Below are positions 37,374 to 46,930 of a DNA stretch of 56,768 bases, in pieces. This DNA comes from Bacteroidales bacterium (GTDB lineage: Bacteria; Bacteroidota; Bacteroidia; Bacteroidales; UBA1715), in NCBI GenBank assembly GCA_016714605.1, contig JADKDL010000021.1, positions 1 through 56,768 of the forward strand. The letters are read 5' to 3'. The notes under the pieces were generated by a model, which ran no database searches, was not told the DNA's origin, and was given only the letters and a program-made list of their open reading frames with translations. Within the stretch, counting starts at the first letter, position 1. Each line of letters opens with the position of its first letter. A program made the translations under genes and the position numbers.

Positions 37374-39810
37374 TATGGCATTGACAGTAAATGCAACCTA
37401 TACTCCGGCTCCTTTAGGCGCAAATTATACAGGTATTGTGAAATGGGAGGTTGATGAAATGCTTGTGGGTGAAAAGGGAACTCTTATCTATGAAGCTATT
37501 GCTGCTGATATTAATTGCCCGAATGGGGTTGATGTTTTTTTCGAAAATGCTGCATGGATTTCTTCAGAGACTGATTCGCCTGATTCTTCAAAAGTTGATT
37601 TGATGATTACCTGCGCCGAATTGCCTCCAGTTATTGACCCTCAGACCTCTTTATTTAAAAGAGCAAATAGGTCAAAAGCTGATATAGGAGAAGTTGTTAC
37701 TTACACTCTTAAATATATTAATACAGAAGGTACTGTTGTAGATGGCGATTTATCTACTCAGACTGGTTGGAAGAAACTTGCTAATGGAAATATACCTCTT
37801 GCTAAAGGTTATTTTTCATTAGATCAGAATAATAATCAAGGTGTTCCACCTCCATATTTCTTTGCTCATGAAAAATCTTATGGTGTTAACGGTACTTTAG
37901 AAACAACCTGGGACGCAACGAATACTTCTTTGTTTTATTTGGTTTTTAGATATACTGCCGGAACGCCTTATGCCAATGATTTTAAAGGTGTTTGTTTGAG
38001 AGTAACTCCAGTACCTGCTGGTCAGGGTACCATAAAATTTGAAGTGCTTGATGGAACTAAAGTTGTTGCAACTGAAACAGCTAATGTATCCTATCCTACA
38101 AATGCTGCCGGTACGTTTAATCCGATTGATATAAAAGTTAGAATTCAGGATGATAAAATGTATGTTTATGTGAATGATTTTGAAACCGTATTGAAATCAT
38201 ATTCAGGTTTGGTAACTACTACTGCTGGCTATGTGGGTGTTTATAGTGGAAGTGGTGGAAATCAACATAAAATGAATTCTTTTCATACAGATTTCGATCA
38301 TGCCTTTGATATCACACTCTATGATAAATTACCTGTTGAGTTAGGAAGTGTTGCAAGTATTTCTAATGCTGGTGTTTGGAATGCAAGTCAAAATCTTATT
38401 ACTTGGCCTAAAATTGTAGGTCCTATAAAAGCTAACGATTCTTTAGTTTATACTTTTAATGCGGAAGTTAAATCTTGTAATAATTTTATTACAAATTTAG
38501 GTAAGGCTTCTGTTTATGGTATGGATACTCTAAGAGTTCTTAATACTATTTCCTGCGGCAGCACCATCTGCACACCACCTTCAGGAGTCTTACTAACAGC
38601 AAGTAGTAGTCCAAGTCTTTGCGAGGGCGATTCAGTGCTATTGATGGCATTGCCGGTAAGCGGAAGCAAATATGAGTATGTATTTATGCGTGATGGGACG
38701 ACCGTACAGGGTCCGGGAACGAAAAACACTTACTATGCCAAGACCTCGGGCGACTATAGCGTGAGTGTCTATCCGGTGGGCGACCCACTGTGCGAAGCCA
38801 CCTCGGCAGCGGTAACGGTAGAAGTTCATGCACTGCCAACAGCTACGCTCAGTGCCAGTGCAACAGCTCAGTGCGAGGGAACCGTCACGCTCACTGCCGC
38901 TGGAGGTACGGGCAGTTGGGAGTATTCATTTATTGAGATAGGAGGAATCAATCTACCAGCAATAAGCGCCATCGATAAATATACGGTAAGTAAGAGTGGC
39001 TCATACTATGCAATAGTGTATAATTCATCGAATTCCAACTGTTATTCATATACCGACACTATAGAAATTCAGATAGATATCCGCCCAGCATTAGCACTTA
39101 CCAGCAATTCGGTATTATCAGCCTGCAAAGGCACCGCAGGAGGCTTGATAGAAGTAACTGCAATAACAGGCGGCGTGTATTCTTGGACAGATGAGAATGG
39201 CGCATTGAGTACACAGACAAACAGCTATGCACCAGCCCTTCCCGGCACCTATTCGGTAACGGTAACCAGCGGATTGTGTGATGTTAGTTTAGTAGATATA
39301 GAAGTGGTAGAGTTAGCTCTGCCCGAATATACCATAAGCACCACAGATCCGCAGAGCATCTGTGTAGGAAGTGCTTTTCCAGAGGTAGCCTTAACCATAA
39401 CAGGCACAGGGCCATACAGCTTTGCCTATAGCGATGGAGTAGGTGCAGGTGTGATAGAGACAAGTGTAAACAGTCCGTTCAAACTCTCCCCAAGTTCAAT
39501 GCAGGGTGGAACCTATACGTTCAGTTTGCTTAAACTACAAGATGCCGCAAATGGCTGTTATGCAGATATAGACCCGAATCAAACAGTAAGCATACAGATA
39601 GAGGCCAAGCCGGAATTGATATTCTTACAGCCTGATGCTGTTTGCTCTAATGGAGATAATGTTGATTTGAGCGATTATGTAAGCAGTAGCGACATGGGTA
39701 CGTACAAATATAGCAGTGTAGATATTCCTGCCGGAGCGCTCAATGAGCAAACCGGAGCAGTAGATTTACTCTTGTCTGGTTCAGGAATTTTACCATCTCG
39801 GTTACCTTAG
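37366..39810 (+). CDS. GH8 giant protein, segment 3
   Basis: DUF11-like start (IGEVVTYTLKYINTEG), then a concanavalin-like module at about residues 120-310 (GYFSLDQNNNQGVPPPYFFA, WDATNTSLFYLVFRY, YVGVYSGSGGNQHKMNSFHT), then Ig-like repeats (SSPSLCEGDSVLLMALPVSG). From about 38550 the codons become much richer in G and C. The last few codons (GILPSRLP) are out of frame. The true frame shifts near 39790 and reads TISVTLDNAGCVSDAVEQ. Confidence 0.72.
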   Translation: MNSMALTVNATYTPAPLGANYTGIVKWEVDEMLVGEKGTLIYEAIAADINCPNGVDVFFENAAWISSETDSPDSSKVDLMITCAELPPVIDPQTSLFKRANRSKADIGEVVTYTLKYINTEGTVVDGDLSTQTGWKKLANGNIPLAKGYFSLDQNNNQGVPPPYFFAHEKSYGVNGTLETTWDATNTSLFYLVFRYTAGTPYANDFKGVCLRVTPVPAGQGTIKFEVLDGTKVVATETANVSYPTNAAGTFNPIDIKVRIQDDKMYVYVNDFETVLKSYSGLVTTTAGYVGVYSGSGGNQHKMNSFHTDFDHAFDITLYDKLPVELGSVASISNAGVWNASQNLITWPKIVGPIKANDSLVYTFNAEVKSCNNFITNLGKASVYGMDTLRVLNTISCGSTICTPPSGVLLTASSSPSLCEGDSVLLMALPVSGSKYEYVFMRDGTTVQGPGTKNTYYAKTSGDYSVSVYPVGDPLCEATSAAVTVEVHALPTATLSASATAQCEGTVTLTAAGGTGSWEYSFIEIGGINLPAISAIDKYTVSKSGSYYAIVYNSSNSNCYSYTDTIEIQIDIRPALALTSNSVLSACKGTAGGLIEVTAITGGVYSWTDENGALSTQTNSYAPALPGTYSVTVTSGLCDVSLVDIEVVELALPEYTISTTDPQSICVGSAFPEVALTITGTGPYSFAYSDGVGAGVIETSVNSPFKLSPSSMQGGTYTFSLLKLQDAANGCYADIDPNQTVSIQIEAKPELIFLQPDAVCSNGDNVDLSDYVSSSDMGTYKYSSVDIPAGALNEQTGAVDLLLSGSGILPSRLP

Positions 39811-39820
39811 ATAATGCAGG

Positions 39821-42800
39821 TTGCGTGTCAGACGCTGTAGAACAGCAATTAGAAATCTACCCAAGTCCCGAAGCAAGTATCACAGGAGCAACGGAATTGT
39901 GTTCGGGTGTGTCAGAAACAATGGAAGGAGTAGCCACAGGTGGAACTTACCATATAGTAAACACCTCTGGACACAGAGCGGCTCAGTACTAGGCGATGTA
40001 AATGTTCAAACCCCGAGCTTTTATACCACGGTGGTTAAACAATATGATCTGAGCTATGAAGTGACCGATGCCAATGGCTGTAAGTCAAAAGCCACGCACC
40101 AAATAGAAGTAGTGACCCTGCCAACGGCACAAATAAAGAGTCCGATGCCATCATATTGCAGTGCCGATGAAGCAGTTGCCCTTGATGGCAGCATGGCAAC
40201 GGTGAGCGCCACCGGAGGAACGTATGAGTGGTTTATAGATAATCTACCGGCTACAGAAATAGTACCAAGCACTTTGAGTATTGGTAACCATGAACTTAGT
40301 TTGCTATACCGCTTCGGCTGCGAAGCTGCAAAAGTAAGTAGCCAGTTTGAAATAAAACAGAGTCCGTATGCAGAGATTGTTTCACCCGGATTACTTTGTA
40401 ATGCAGTGGGAACGGTAGTTCAATTGCAGGCAGAGAATCAGCAACCGCTTTTGGGAACCGGCGTATGGTCAGGCACTGGCGTGAGTGCAAGTGGCGAACT
40501 CAGTTTGAGTACCGCAGGCGTTTACCCGGTAACGTATACCTATACAACCTCGGGCAGTAGTTGTAGCTATGCTGCAGAGCTAGAAATTACCGTATCAGAA
40601 ACCCCGAGTATCAACTTTTTACCAATACCTTCGGGCTGTGTGAGCGATAGCGATTTTCAGCTTTCGGCAACAGGTACCCCCGCAGGAGGTGTAGGAGTCT
40701 ATAGCGCCGTGGCAGGAGTTAGCGCAACGGGTTTGGTAAGTCCATCGGTATTTACCCCCGAAACAGATTATACCATAAACTACACATACACCACCGCAGT
40801 AGGCTGTGAGAGTAGTAGTACGCAGAATTATAGAGTTTATCAGACCGCAATTCCAAGTGTGAAAGTCAATCCAGTGAGTAGTGTGGTTCCCGATCCGCAT
40901 CCGGCTATGGAAGCAGTAGGCAGTGCCGACCTGTTTCAGTGGTACGATGCTGATATGAAACCCGTAGCGCAAGGGCCAACCTACAATCCGGCACATACCG
41001 ATGCCGGAATATTTAGCTATTATCTTACCCAAACACTGAACGGATGTGAAAGTGAGCCTTTGTTGGTACTTGTATCCGTATCAGATTGCGGAACACAGGC
41101 GCCAACGGTAACCAATGTATCGGTATGCGAAGGCAGTCAGCCACCAACCTTGACCGCACAGGCAACAGGAACGCTACAGTGGTATGCCGATGTATTAAAA
41201 CAACAACCTTTGCAAAGTGGCGGTGATTATGTTCCTGCAACAATACCTGCAACAGGCAGTAGTAAAACCTATTATGTAAGCAATCTTGATGGCTGCGAGA
41301 GTGCGGTAACCCCGTTAGTTCTCAGCACCCAGAGTTTACCAAATGTAACGTTCAACTTACCCACAGCAGTATGTGCTAGCGCAGCGGTCATAGAGTTGTC
41401 TGGCTTGAGTAATCCGGCAGGAGGCGTGTTTGCTTTAGACGGACAAACCATAAGCGAATTTGACCCAAGTCTATATTCAGATGAAAGTAAAACAATCAGT
41501 TACAAATATACCAACAGTAGCACTTCGTGTAGTAAAGAAGTTTCACAGAGTATTTTAGTACACGCTTTGCCGCAGGTGAGCATTAATAGTATCAATGCAA
41601 AATATTGCACTAGCGATGCCGATGTAACCCTTACCCATACCGGCGACCCAGCACGAGGCGAGTGGCAAGTAGTGCCGGGAGGCGTAACAGGTTCGGCAGT
41701 GCTTAAACCATCAGCATACAAAGGTAGCGCACAGACAACGGTAAACATACAGTTGAACTATACCGATGCCAATGGTTGCAAACCAGCAGCAGTAACACCG
41801 GTAAGCGTACAGATCTATGATTTACCAACAATTACGATAAGTAGCATTACAGGCAGATGTTCCGATGCCGCAGCCTTCGATTTGATTGATTATGTAGCTC
41901 CCAAAGGCGGCAGTATAGCCAGTCATCAGGCAGTGAGCGGGACACAGTTTACCCCAACACTTGCACAAATAGGCTACAATACCCTGCAGTATTCCTATAC
42001 CGATGCAGTGAGCGGCTGTAGCAACCAATCGGCTCTGACCGTAGAAATCTACGCATTGCCAACGGTAACATTTAGTATGACTAATCCGGTAGTTTGTATA
42101 GAACAGTCGGGTATACAATTATCTACCAAAGTAAGTGCTAGTAAACAGCCATCAACCAGTCAGCGTGCCAAGGTTTTTAGTGGAACGGGAGTTGTCGATC
42201 AAACCCCGTTAGATTATGTATTTCAGCCACGCACCGCAGGGGTAGGAACGCACCAGTTGGAAGTTACCTATACCGATAAAGACGGTTGTGTAGCCACTGC
42301 AACACAAACTATAACCGTAGAAACCGTATCCACTCCGCAAGTAACTGGCAATACCGCCAGCGAAGAGTATCTGTACCCGAGCGTACCATCAAGCTACCAG
42401 TTACAAGCACAAGGTAGTGGCGGCGAATTGAAATGGTTTACCGATGCAGCTGCAACCGTAGCCTATGGCACTGGAGCAAGTCACTCAAAGCTGTTTCAAT
42501 CCAGAGCAGCCCGAGTTAGCAAAATAGAAGTGAGTGCAGGTGAAATTTATTGGTACGATGCACAGCAGAATCCACTCAGTCATTGTGAAGGACAGTCGGG
42601 TTGTGTACCGGGCAATATCAGTGAGTCGGGCAGTTATGTCTATTATGCCAAGCAGAAGCTAGGCGGCTGTTATAGCGAATTGGCGAAGATAGACTATCAA
42701 GCCTACCCAATACCATCGCCACAGCTTGAAGGGCCTGATAGTTTGTGTGCCGGAGCCATAGCAATAGGATATAACGTAGTCTCTACAACCGGAGAAAGCG

Positions 42801-43135
42801 AAGATGATAGTTACCAGTGGCACGTAAGCGGCAACCGCAGAAACTACGTGTTGGGTAAAGATGAGAGTCCCAACTACCGCATGGTAGACTACTCGAGCGC
42901 AGGTATAGATACCGTCATAGTAACCCAAAGTAGCAACGGATGTAGCGGCAGCGATTCTGTAGTTGTTTATATAGCCCCGCACCAACCGGCCTATTTTGAA
43001 GCAGAGAGTCCAAGCGAAGCTCTGGTAGTGATTGAAAACCAATCAGAACAGTCCAAGTTGGAAGAAGGCGGACAGGTGAACATAGGAGTAGATTATTACT
43101 GGATTACGGACGACTATATGACACCATATTGGTAA
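39821..43135 (+). CDS. GH8 giant protein, segment 4: Ig-like repeats
   Basis: The first 45 codons are a wrong frame. From 39790 to about 39960 the coding frame is another one (SPEASITGATELCSGVSETM), and this segment is in register from about 39963 (TQSGSVLGDVNVQTPSFYTT). It holds about a dozen Ig-like repeats with TYTDxxGC and VCxxxxxxQLSxxxxP patterns, typical of Cytophaga-type adhesins. It ends at an in-frame TAA (43133-43135) after DDYMTPYW, but the codons beyond it continue the protein. Confidence 0.75.
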   Translation: MRVRRCRTAIRNLPKSRSKYHRSNGIVFGCVRNNGRSSHRWNLPYSKHLWTQSGSVLGDVNVQTPSFYTTVVKQYDLSYEVTDANGCKSKATHQIEVVTLPTAQIKSPMPSYCSADEAVALDGSMATVSATGGTYEWFIDNLPATEIVPSTLSIGNHELSLLYRFGCEAAKVSSQFEIKQSPYAEIVSPGLLCNAVGTVVQLQAENQQPLLGTGVWSGTGVSASGELSLSTAGVYPVTYTYTTSGSSCSYAAELEITVSETPSINFLPIPSGCVSDSDFQLSATGTPAGGVGVYSAVAGVSATGLVSPSVFTPETDYTINYTYTTAVGCESSSTQNYRVYQTAIPSVKVNPVSSVVPDPHPAMEAVGSADLFQWYDADMKPVAQGPTYNPAHTDAGIFSYYLTQTLNGCESEPLLVLVSVSDCGTQAPTVTNVSVCEGSQPPTLTAQATGTLQWYADVLKQQPLQSGGDYVPATIPATGSSKTYYVSNLDGCESAVTPLVLSTQSLPNVTFNLPTAVCASAAVIELSGLSNPAGGVFALDGQTISEFDPSLYSDESKTISYKYTNSSTSCSKEVSQSILVHALPQVSINSINAKYCTSDADVTLTHTGDPARGEWQVVPGGVTGSAVLKPSAYKGSAQTTVNIQLNYTDANGCKPAAVTPVSVQIYDLPTITISSITGRCSDAAAFDLIDYVAPKGGSIASHQAVSGTQFTPTLAQIGYNTLQYSYTDAVSGCSNQSALTVEIYALPTVTFSMTNPVVCIEQSGIQLSTKVSASKQPSTSQRAKVFSGTGVVDQTPLDYVFQPRTAGVGTHQLEVTYTDKDGCVATATQTITVETVSTPQVTGNTASEEYLYPSVPSSYQLQAQGSGGELKWFTDAAATVAYGTGASHSKLFQSRAARVSKIEVSAGEIYWYDAQQNPLSHCEGQSGCVPGNISESGSYVYYAKQKLGGCYSELAKIDYQAYPIPSPQLEGPDSLCAGAIAIGYNVVSTTGESEDDSYQWHVSGNRRNYVLGKDESPNYRMVDYSSAGIDTVIVTQSSNGCSGSDSVVVYIAPHQPAYFEAESPSEALVVIENQSEQSKLEEGGQVNIGVDYYWITDDYMTPYW

Positions 43136-43581
43136 AGAAACAATAGCAAAGAACAGCGCTTAGAATATGAATATGGCAAATACGAGATAATACTAGAAGC
43201 CATCAACGAGTTTGGTTGCAGTAGTCGCTATAGTCAGACGGATGTGCAGGTAGATATTACCTATGGCTTGTTTTTCCCGAACGCTTTAGCACCAACCAAT
43301 GCAGCAGCCGAAGTACATGTGTTTCAGCCCAAAGGACATAACCTAGAGAGCTATGAGCTATGGATTTACGACAAGTGGGTAACCTACTTTGGTACACAGA
43401 CAAGCTCACCGACAAAGGCGAACCGGCAGAAGCATGGGATGGCTTGTATGGCAATGAGCCATTAACCGCAGGAGCATACTTCTATAAATGCGAAGCCAAA
43501 TATAGAGGCAATCCGTGGAAAGGAAAAAAGAAAGCCAATGGTAGATATACTAAAATGGGTAGTGTGTATATAGTCAGATAG
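43136..43581 (+). CDS. GH8 giant protein, segment 5: T9SS type B C-terminal domain
   Basis: After the in-frame TAA the frame reads RNNSKEQRLEYEYGKYEIIL, then FPNALAPTNAAAEVHVFQPK and ESYELWIYDKW. A one-base loss in GGG near 43377 shifts the frame; restored, it reads GNLLWYTDKLTDKGEPAEAW, DGLYGNEPLTAGAYFYKCEA and ends in GSVYIVR. This is a type B (gliding-type) T9SS signal and the true C-terminus. The full protein is about 2980 residues. Confidence 0.75.
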
Positions 43582-43595
43582 TTATACAAATAATG

Positions 43596-43634
43596 AAGTG
43601 GTAGGATGAATTTATTTGGTTCATGCTGCCACTT
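43596..43634 (+). terminator. stem-loop after the GH8 giant gene
   Basis: AAGTGGTAGGATGAA pairs with TTCATGCTGCCACTT (two non-Watson-Crick positions). There is no T run after it, so termination is not certain. Confidence 0.4.
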
Positions 43635-43674
43635 TAGTAGGGTAGAGGAATGTGAATAGCATTAATAATTTATA

Positions 43675-43682
43675 TACTTTTG
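43675..43682 (+). promoter_or_regulatory. -7 box of recF
   Basis: TACTTTTG fits TAnnTTTG, 16 bases before the ATG at 43699. Confidence 0.45.
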
Positions 43683-43698
43683 CAATTTACAGATATGT

Positions 43699-44742
43699 AT
43701 GTTTCTAAAAAGTATTAAGCTTCTAAATTTTAAAAATTTCGAAGATAAAGAATTGGAGTTTTCTAAGCGTTTAAATTGTTTTATTGGCAGTAACGGTGTT
43801 GGTAAAACGAATTTAATGGATGCAGTTTTTTATCTAGCCTTATGTAAAAGCAATTTTGTATCAGATTTACAAAGTATAAAACAAGGAACTGAAAGTTTTT
43901 ATGTAGCTGGTGAATTTGTGAATGACAAAGGATTGTATCAGGTTTCAATAGCGGTAAATACTGGACAAAAAGTACGATAAATTAGCAGAACATATAGGCA
44001 CTATCCCTTTAATTTTTATTACTTCCACAGATATTAATATTATAAATGGAAGTGGAGCTGATCGTAGAAAGTTTTTTGATTTGTTTATTTCACAATACGA
44101 CAAAGAATATTTAAATGATTTAATTAAATATAATAGGGGCCCTTATTGAACACAGAAATAAATTAGCTGAAAGTACTCAATTAGTAGATTATGATTTATT
44201 TTCTGTCATAGATGCCTCCCAATTATATATGGTGAAAATATTGCAAAGAAAAGAAGATTGTTGTTGACTGAATTTAAAAAGAATTTATAGTCTGTTATAA
44301 TTTTATTTCTACAAAAGAAATTGTAGAAATGGGAGTATGCTAGTCAAACGTCAAAACAACGATTATAGTGATTTGTTGAAAAATAGATATAAAAAGAAAA
44401 AATTCTAAAATACACCACATCTGGAATTATAGAGATGATTTTTGTATTTAAATTAAATGAAATGGAACTGAAATTAGTTGGTTCACAGGGACAGAAAAAA
44501 AATCGTTTCTATATGCTCTAAAATTGCTCAGTATAGACTTCACAGCAATATTTTAATGAGCCTTCAACCTTATTTTAGATGATTTATTTGATAAATTGGA
44601 TAAGGAAAGAACCTCAAAAATTGTAAGGTTGCTGTTGAGAGATGATTTTGGACAAATATTCATGCAACAGATACAGACAATGCACCTCTGAACTTTTGTT
44701 AATAAAGATGAAATTGAGCTTTTAATTTGTATTAAAAAGTAA
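43699..44742 (+). pseudogene. recF: recF, DNA replication and repair protein (multiple frameshifts)
   Basis: The first 93 codons are clear RecF: MFLKSIKLLNFKNFEDKELE and the Walker A region GSNGVGKTNLMDAVFYLALC. The frame breaks at 43980, after which shifted frames give IPLIFITSTDINIINGSGAD, RRKFFDLFISQYDKEYLNDL, and a Walker B-like LDDLFDKLDKERTSKIVRLL near the end, with a likely stop at 44740-44742. At about 348 codons the span fits RecF. RecF is an ABC-type ATPase that loads RecA at gaps. The density of breaks points to sequence error, not decay. Confidence 0.8.
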
Positions 44743-44768
44743 TGCAAAGAGGGTATTATAGTAATAAT

Positions 44769-44804
44769 GTAAAGAGGGTATTATCTTTATAATACCCTCT
44801 TTAC
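44769..44804. terminator. bidirectional terminator between recF and the SiaC cluster
   Basis: Perfect 16-base arms (GTAAAGAGGGTATTAT and its reverse complement) around CTTT, between two convergent genes. The left arm is also present as a direct repeat at 44747-44760. Confidence 0.8.
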
Positions 44805-44821
44805 ATAGCGTTTTTATTCAA

Positions 44822-45203
44822 TTAATCTTCAATCTCAATCATTTCTGAAAGGTACTTTAATTATAGATTGATAATCTTCTCCTGCTTCTAAACATGTCTT
44901 CATCATCTTCTTCATAGTACCAATTAATAACAACTTCTATTGGTGAGCTTTATGAATAGTCTCGGAGTTTTTGAAAACATCAAGAATACATTTAGAAGAG
45001 CTTGTGTTGAAATATTCTAACTGAATATTTACATTAGTTACTTCTTTTGGCGAAGAAGCATATTTTTCAAGCCAATCTACCATTGGTTTATAAAATTCAA
45101 TTGAATTTTCAGGAATAGATCTTCCTTTTATTTCAATAAGTCCCTTTTGGTAATCAAAATTTACTGCCGGTGTTTTGGGAGTACCTTTTGAAATATTTTC
45201 CAT
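44822..45203 (-). CDS. SiaC-like phosphoprotein (DUF1987), copy a, frameshifted
   Basis: The frame from ATG 45203 gives MENISKGTPKTPAVNFDYQK, IEIKGRSIPENSIEFYKPMV and LEYFNTSSSKCILDVFK, the core of the SiaC family. It stops at 44937. Shifted frames continue with VINWYYEEDDEDM, then EAGEDYQSIIKVPF and EMIEIED, ending at 44822, for about 127 codons, the usual length. In Pseudomonas SiaC is a partner-switch protein phosphorylated by SiaB on a Thr. The Thr in FNTSSSK is kept here. It is the last gene of a minus-strand cluster with SiaB. Confidence 0.75.
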
Positions 45204-45362
45204 AGTCGAGTTTTTAGCATTTTTCTTTGCTTGTTATATTACAAAATAATTATTATTTAGATTTGACAAAAGTAAAATTAAAAAAAAAAAAACAATAATT
45301 ATAGTAATATAAATCATCTTTTTAGAACTTATCTTTTTTATGAAATTCAAAACTTAGAGATA

Positions 45363-45704
45363 TCACTTCTGAATTCCTTTGCCTGTATCTAGTATTCTTT
45401 CATCTTCATCGTCATAATACCATTTTATCACTGTATTGTTCGGATTAAGATACTCTAATTTATATAAGATATTTAGTATTTGTTTTGAAGATGATGAGTT
45501 AAAGTATTCTAAATCAATAATAAGACCAACTGCATCTAGCTTCATTACCTCTTCACCATTGATTTCAAACCAATTAAAGACTTCTTTAAAAAAAGCATCG
45601 GCATTTTCGGGTCTTGAATTTCCTGAAATAGAAAAATGCTTATTTGTACAGTCAAATATAATTTCTGGAGTATATTTTGTCCCTTCAATTCTTAAATCTT
45701 TCAT
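45363..45704 (-). CDS. SiaC-like phosphoprotein (DUF1987), copy b
   Basis: A 113-residue frame with the family order: GTKYTPEIIFDCTNKHFSIS, GNSRPENADAFFKEVFNWFE, LIIDLEYFNSSSSKQILNIL, VIKWYYDDEDERILDTGKG. The motif reads FNSSSSK, so the Thr of copy a is Ser. The ending looks cut short. A one-base shift near 45375 would extend it with EFRSDISKF to a stop at about 45347. The ATG is 1 base past the stop of the siaB-like gene, so the two are co-transcribed. Confidence 0.78.
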   Translation of the reverse strand: MKDLRIEGTKYTPEIIFDCTNKHFSISGNSRPENADAFFKEVFNWFEINGEEVMKLDAVGLIIDLEYFNSSSSKQILNILYKLEYLNPNNTVIKWYYDDEDERILDTGKGIQK

Positions 45705-45705
45705 A

Positions 45706-46201
45706 TTATGTAAAAGAAATATTAATTGTTAATACTAATGAAGAAACAAATTTATTAATAGTTTCAGTTCTGAAATCAATTTTGCCTTCAGCTTTCTTAC
45801 CATAAGAATAAGTCCTAACTCAAGGCCACCCTTTATTTGATATTCCTCTTTTAATTTTATGCAGGTAAAGTTGTTTTATACTGTTATTGTTCAACTTTAA
45901 GAAACTCAATGCGTTCGCAAATGGGCAATATTTCATTAATGTTTATAGGATTAGAACTTTTATTTCTATAGAGCTATTTAAAAGATTAACTTGAAACGAA
46001 ACTGAATCTTCTTTTCAATAAATTCAGAATGTTTGTAAATGTTTTCTAGACATTCGGTAGCAAATAGAATATATTTTCTTTTTATTGCTAACATTTATAT
46101 CATACTTGTCTAAAATTGTCCACAACTGGGCTAATAGGATTACTAACCGTGTTGTAGTCTATATTGTTATTTCTGAATGTTAACAATGGGAGGATTGTCA
46201 T
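45706..46201 (-). pseudogene. SiaB-like protein kinase (DUF6272), broken frames
   Basis: No single frame is open, but joined frames give a SiaB-type protein: FATECLENIYKHSE (helix with the histidine-kinase-like N-box residues), ILPICERIEFLKVE, then a GG-LGLG region read across frames as EEYQIKGGLELGLILMVRK and AEGKIDFRTETINKFVSSLV. Start ATG at 46201 (33 bases after the upstream SiaC-like gene), stop at 45706-45708. In Pseudomonas SiaB phosphorylates SiaC. Assigned from fragments, so moderately sure. Confidence 0.6.
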
Positions 46202-46234
46202 TTTATTTTTGATAAATATCTATATCAAGAATAC

Positions 46235-46636
46235 TCATTCTTCTGTTTTAACAAAATTAAATGGCATTTCTACAGCATCAGAAACTCTTCACCTGCCTCA
46301 AGTAAATCTTCGTCGCCTTCTTCATAATACCAATTGATATTCAATTTTCCTGAATATAACTTTTTTAATAATATTACCATATCTAACAAACATTTAGATG
46401 AAGCAGAATTAAAATAAATTAATTCAAAATTTATCTTTAGTGTTGTGGTGGATTTATTACTACAATTATTTCTGACTGATTTTCTTCTATCCAATCAAAA
46501 ACTTTTGATAAAACCTTCTAACATCTTCTGGTCTGGAAAACCTGATATTTCAATTGAATGGTTTTCCAAATCATAATTTATTAAAGGAGTAAACTCAGTA
46601 GGGCTCAATTCTTAGTGATTCCATAAATGGGTTCAT
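46235..46636 (-). CDS. SiaC-like phosphoprotein (DUF1987), copy c, frameshifted
   Basis: It starts at ATG 46636 (MNPFMESLRIEPTEFTPLIN), with shifted frames giving YDLENHSIEISGFSRPEDVR, FYQKVFDWIEENQSEIIVVI, then INFELIYFNSASSKCLLDMV, LNINWYYEEGDEDLLEAGEE and DAVEMPFNFVKTEE, stop 46235-46237. About 134 codons. The phosphosite motif reads FNSASSK (Thr replaced by Ser). It leads the cluster c - siaB - b - a. The breaks are probably sequence errors. Confidence 0.65.
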
Positions 46637-46930
46637 TGTTTTCATTAACAAAACTAACTGAAATGAACGAATATAACAAATAAATACCAATTTTTAAGAT
46701 TCAAAACATGTTTTTATTTGAAAAAGTATCTATTTTACATTATTTCAATGTGTTACATTTTAAAATTTTATTATAAGTTTGTGCCATCAAATAAAAATAA
46801 AACTAGAGATGATCTGCTTTACTAATAAAACTGAATAGATAATTAGCCGTATACTAGTGAGTAATGTGTGGTATGATTATTAAATTGCATTTTAATCATA
46901 AAAACAATGCTGTAATAAAAATAATGAATG

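Noticed and set aside
40619..42118. Several minus-strand frames of 75-137 codons
   Set aside because: Shadows of the high-GC Ig-like repeat region, with no family resemblance. The plus strand shows clear domain repeats.
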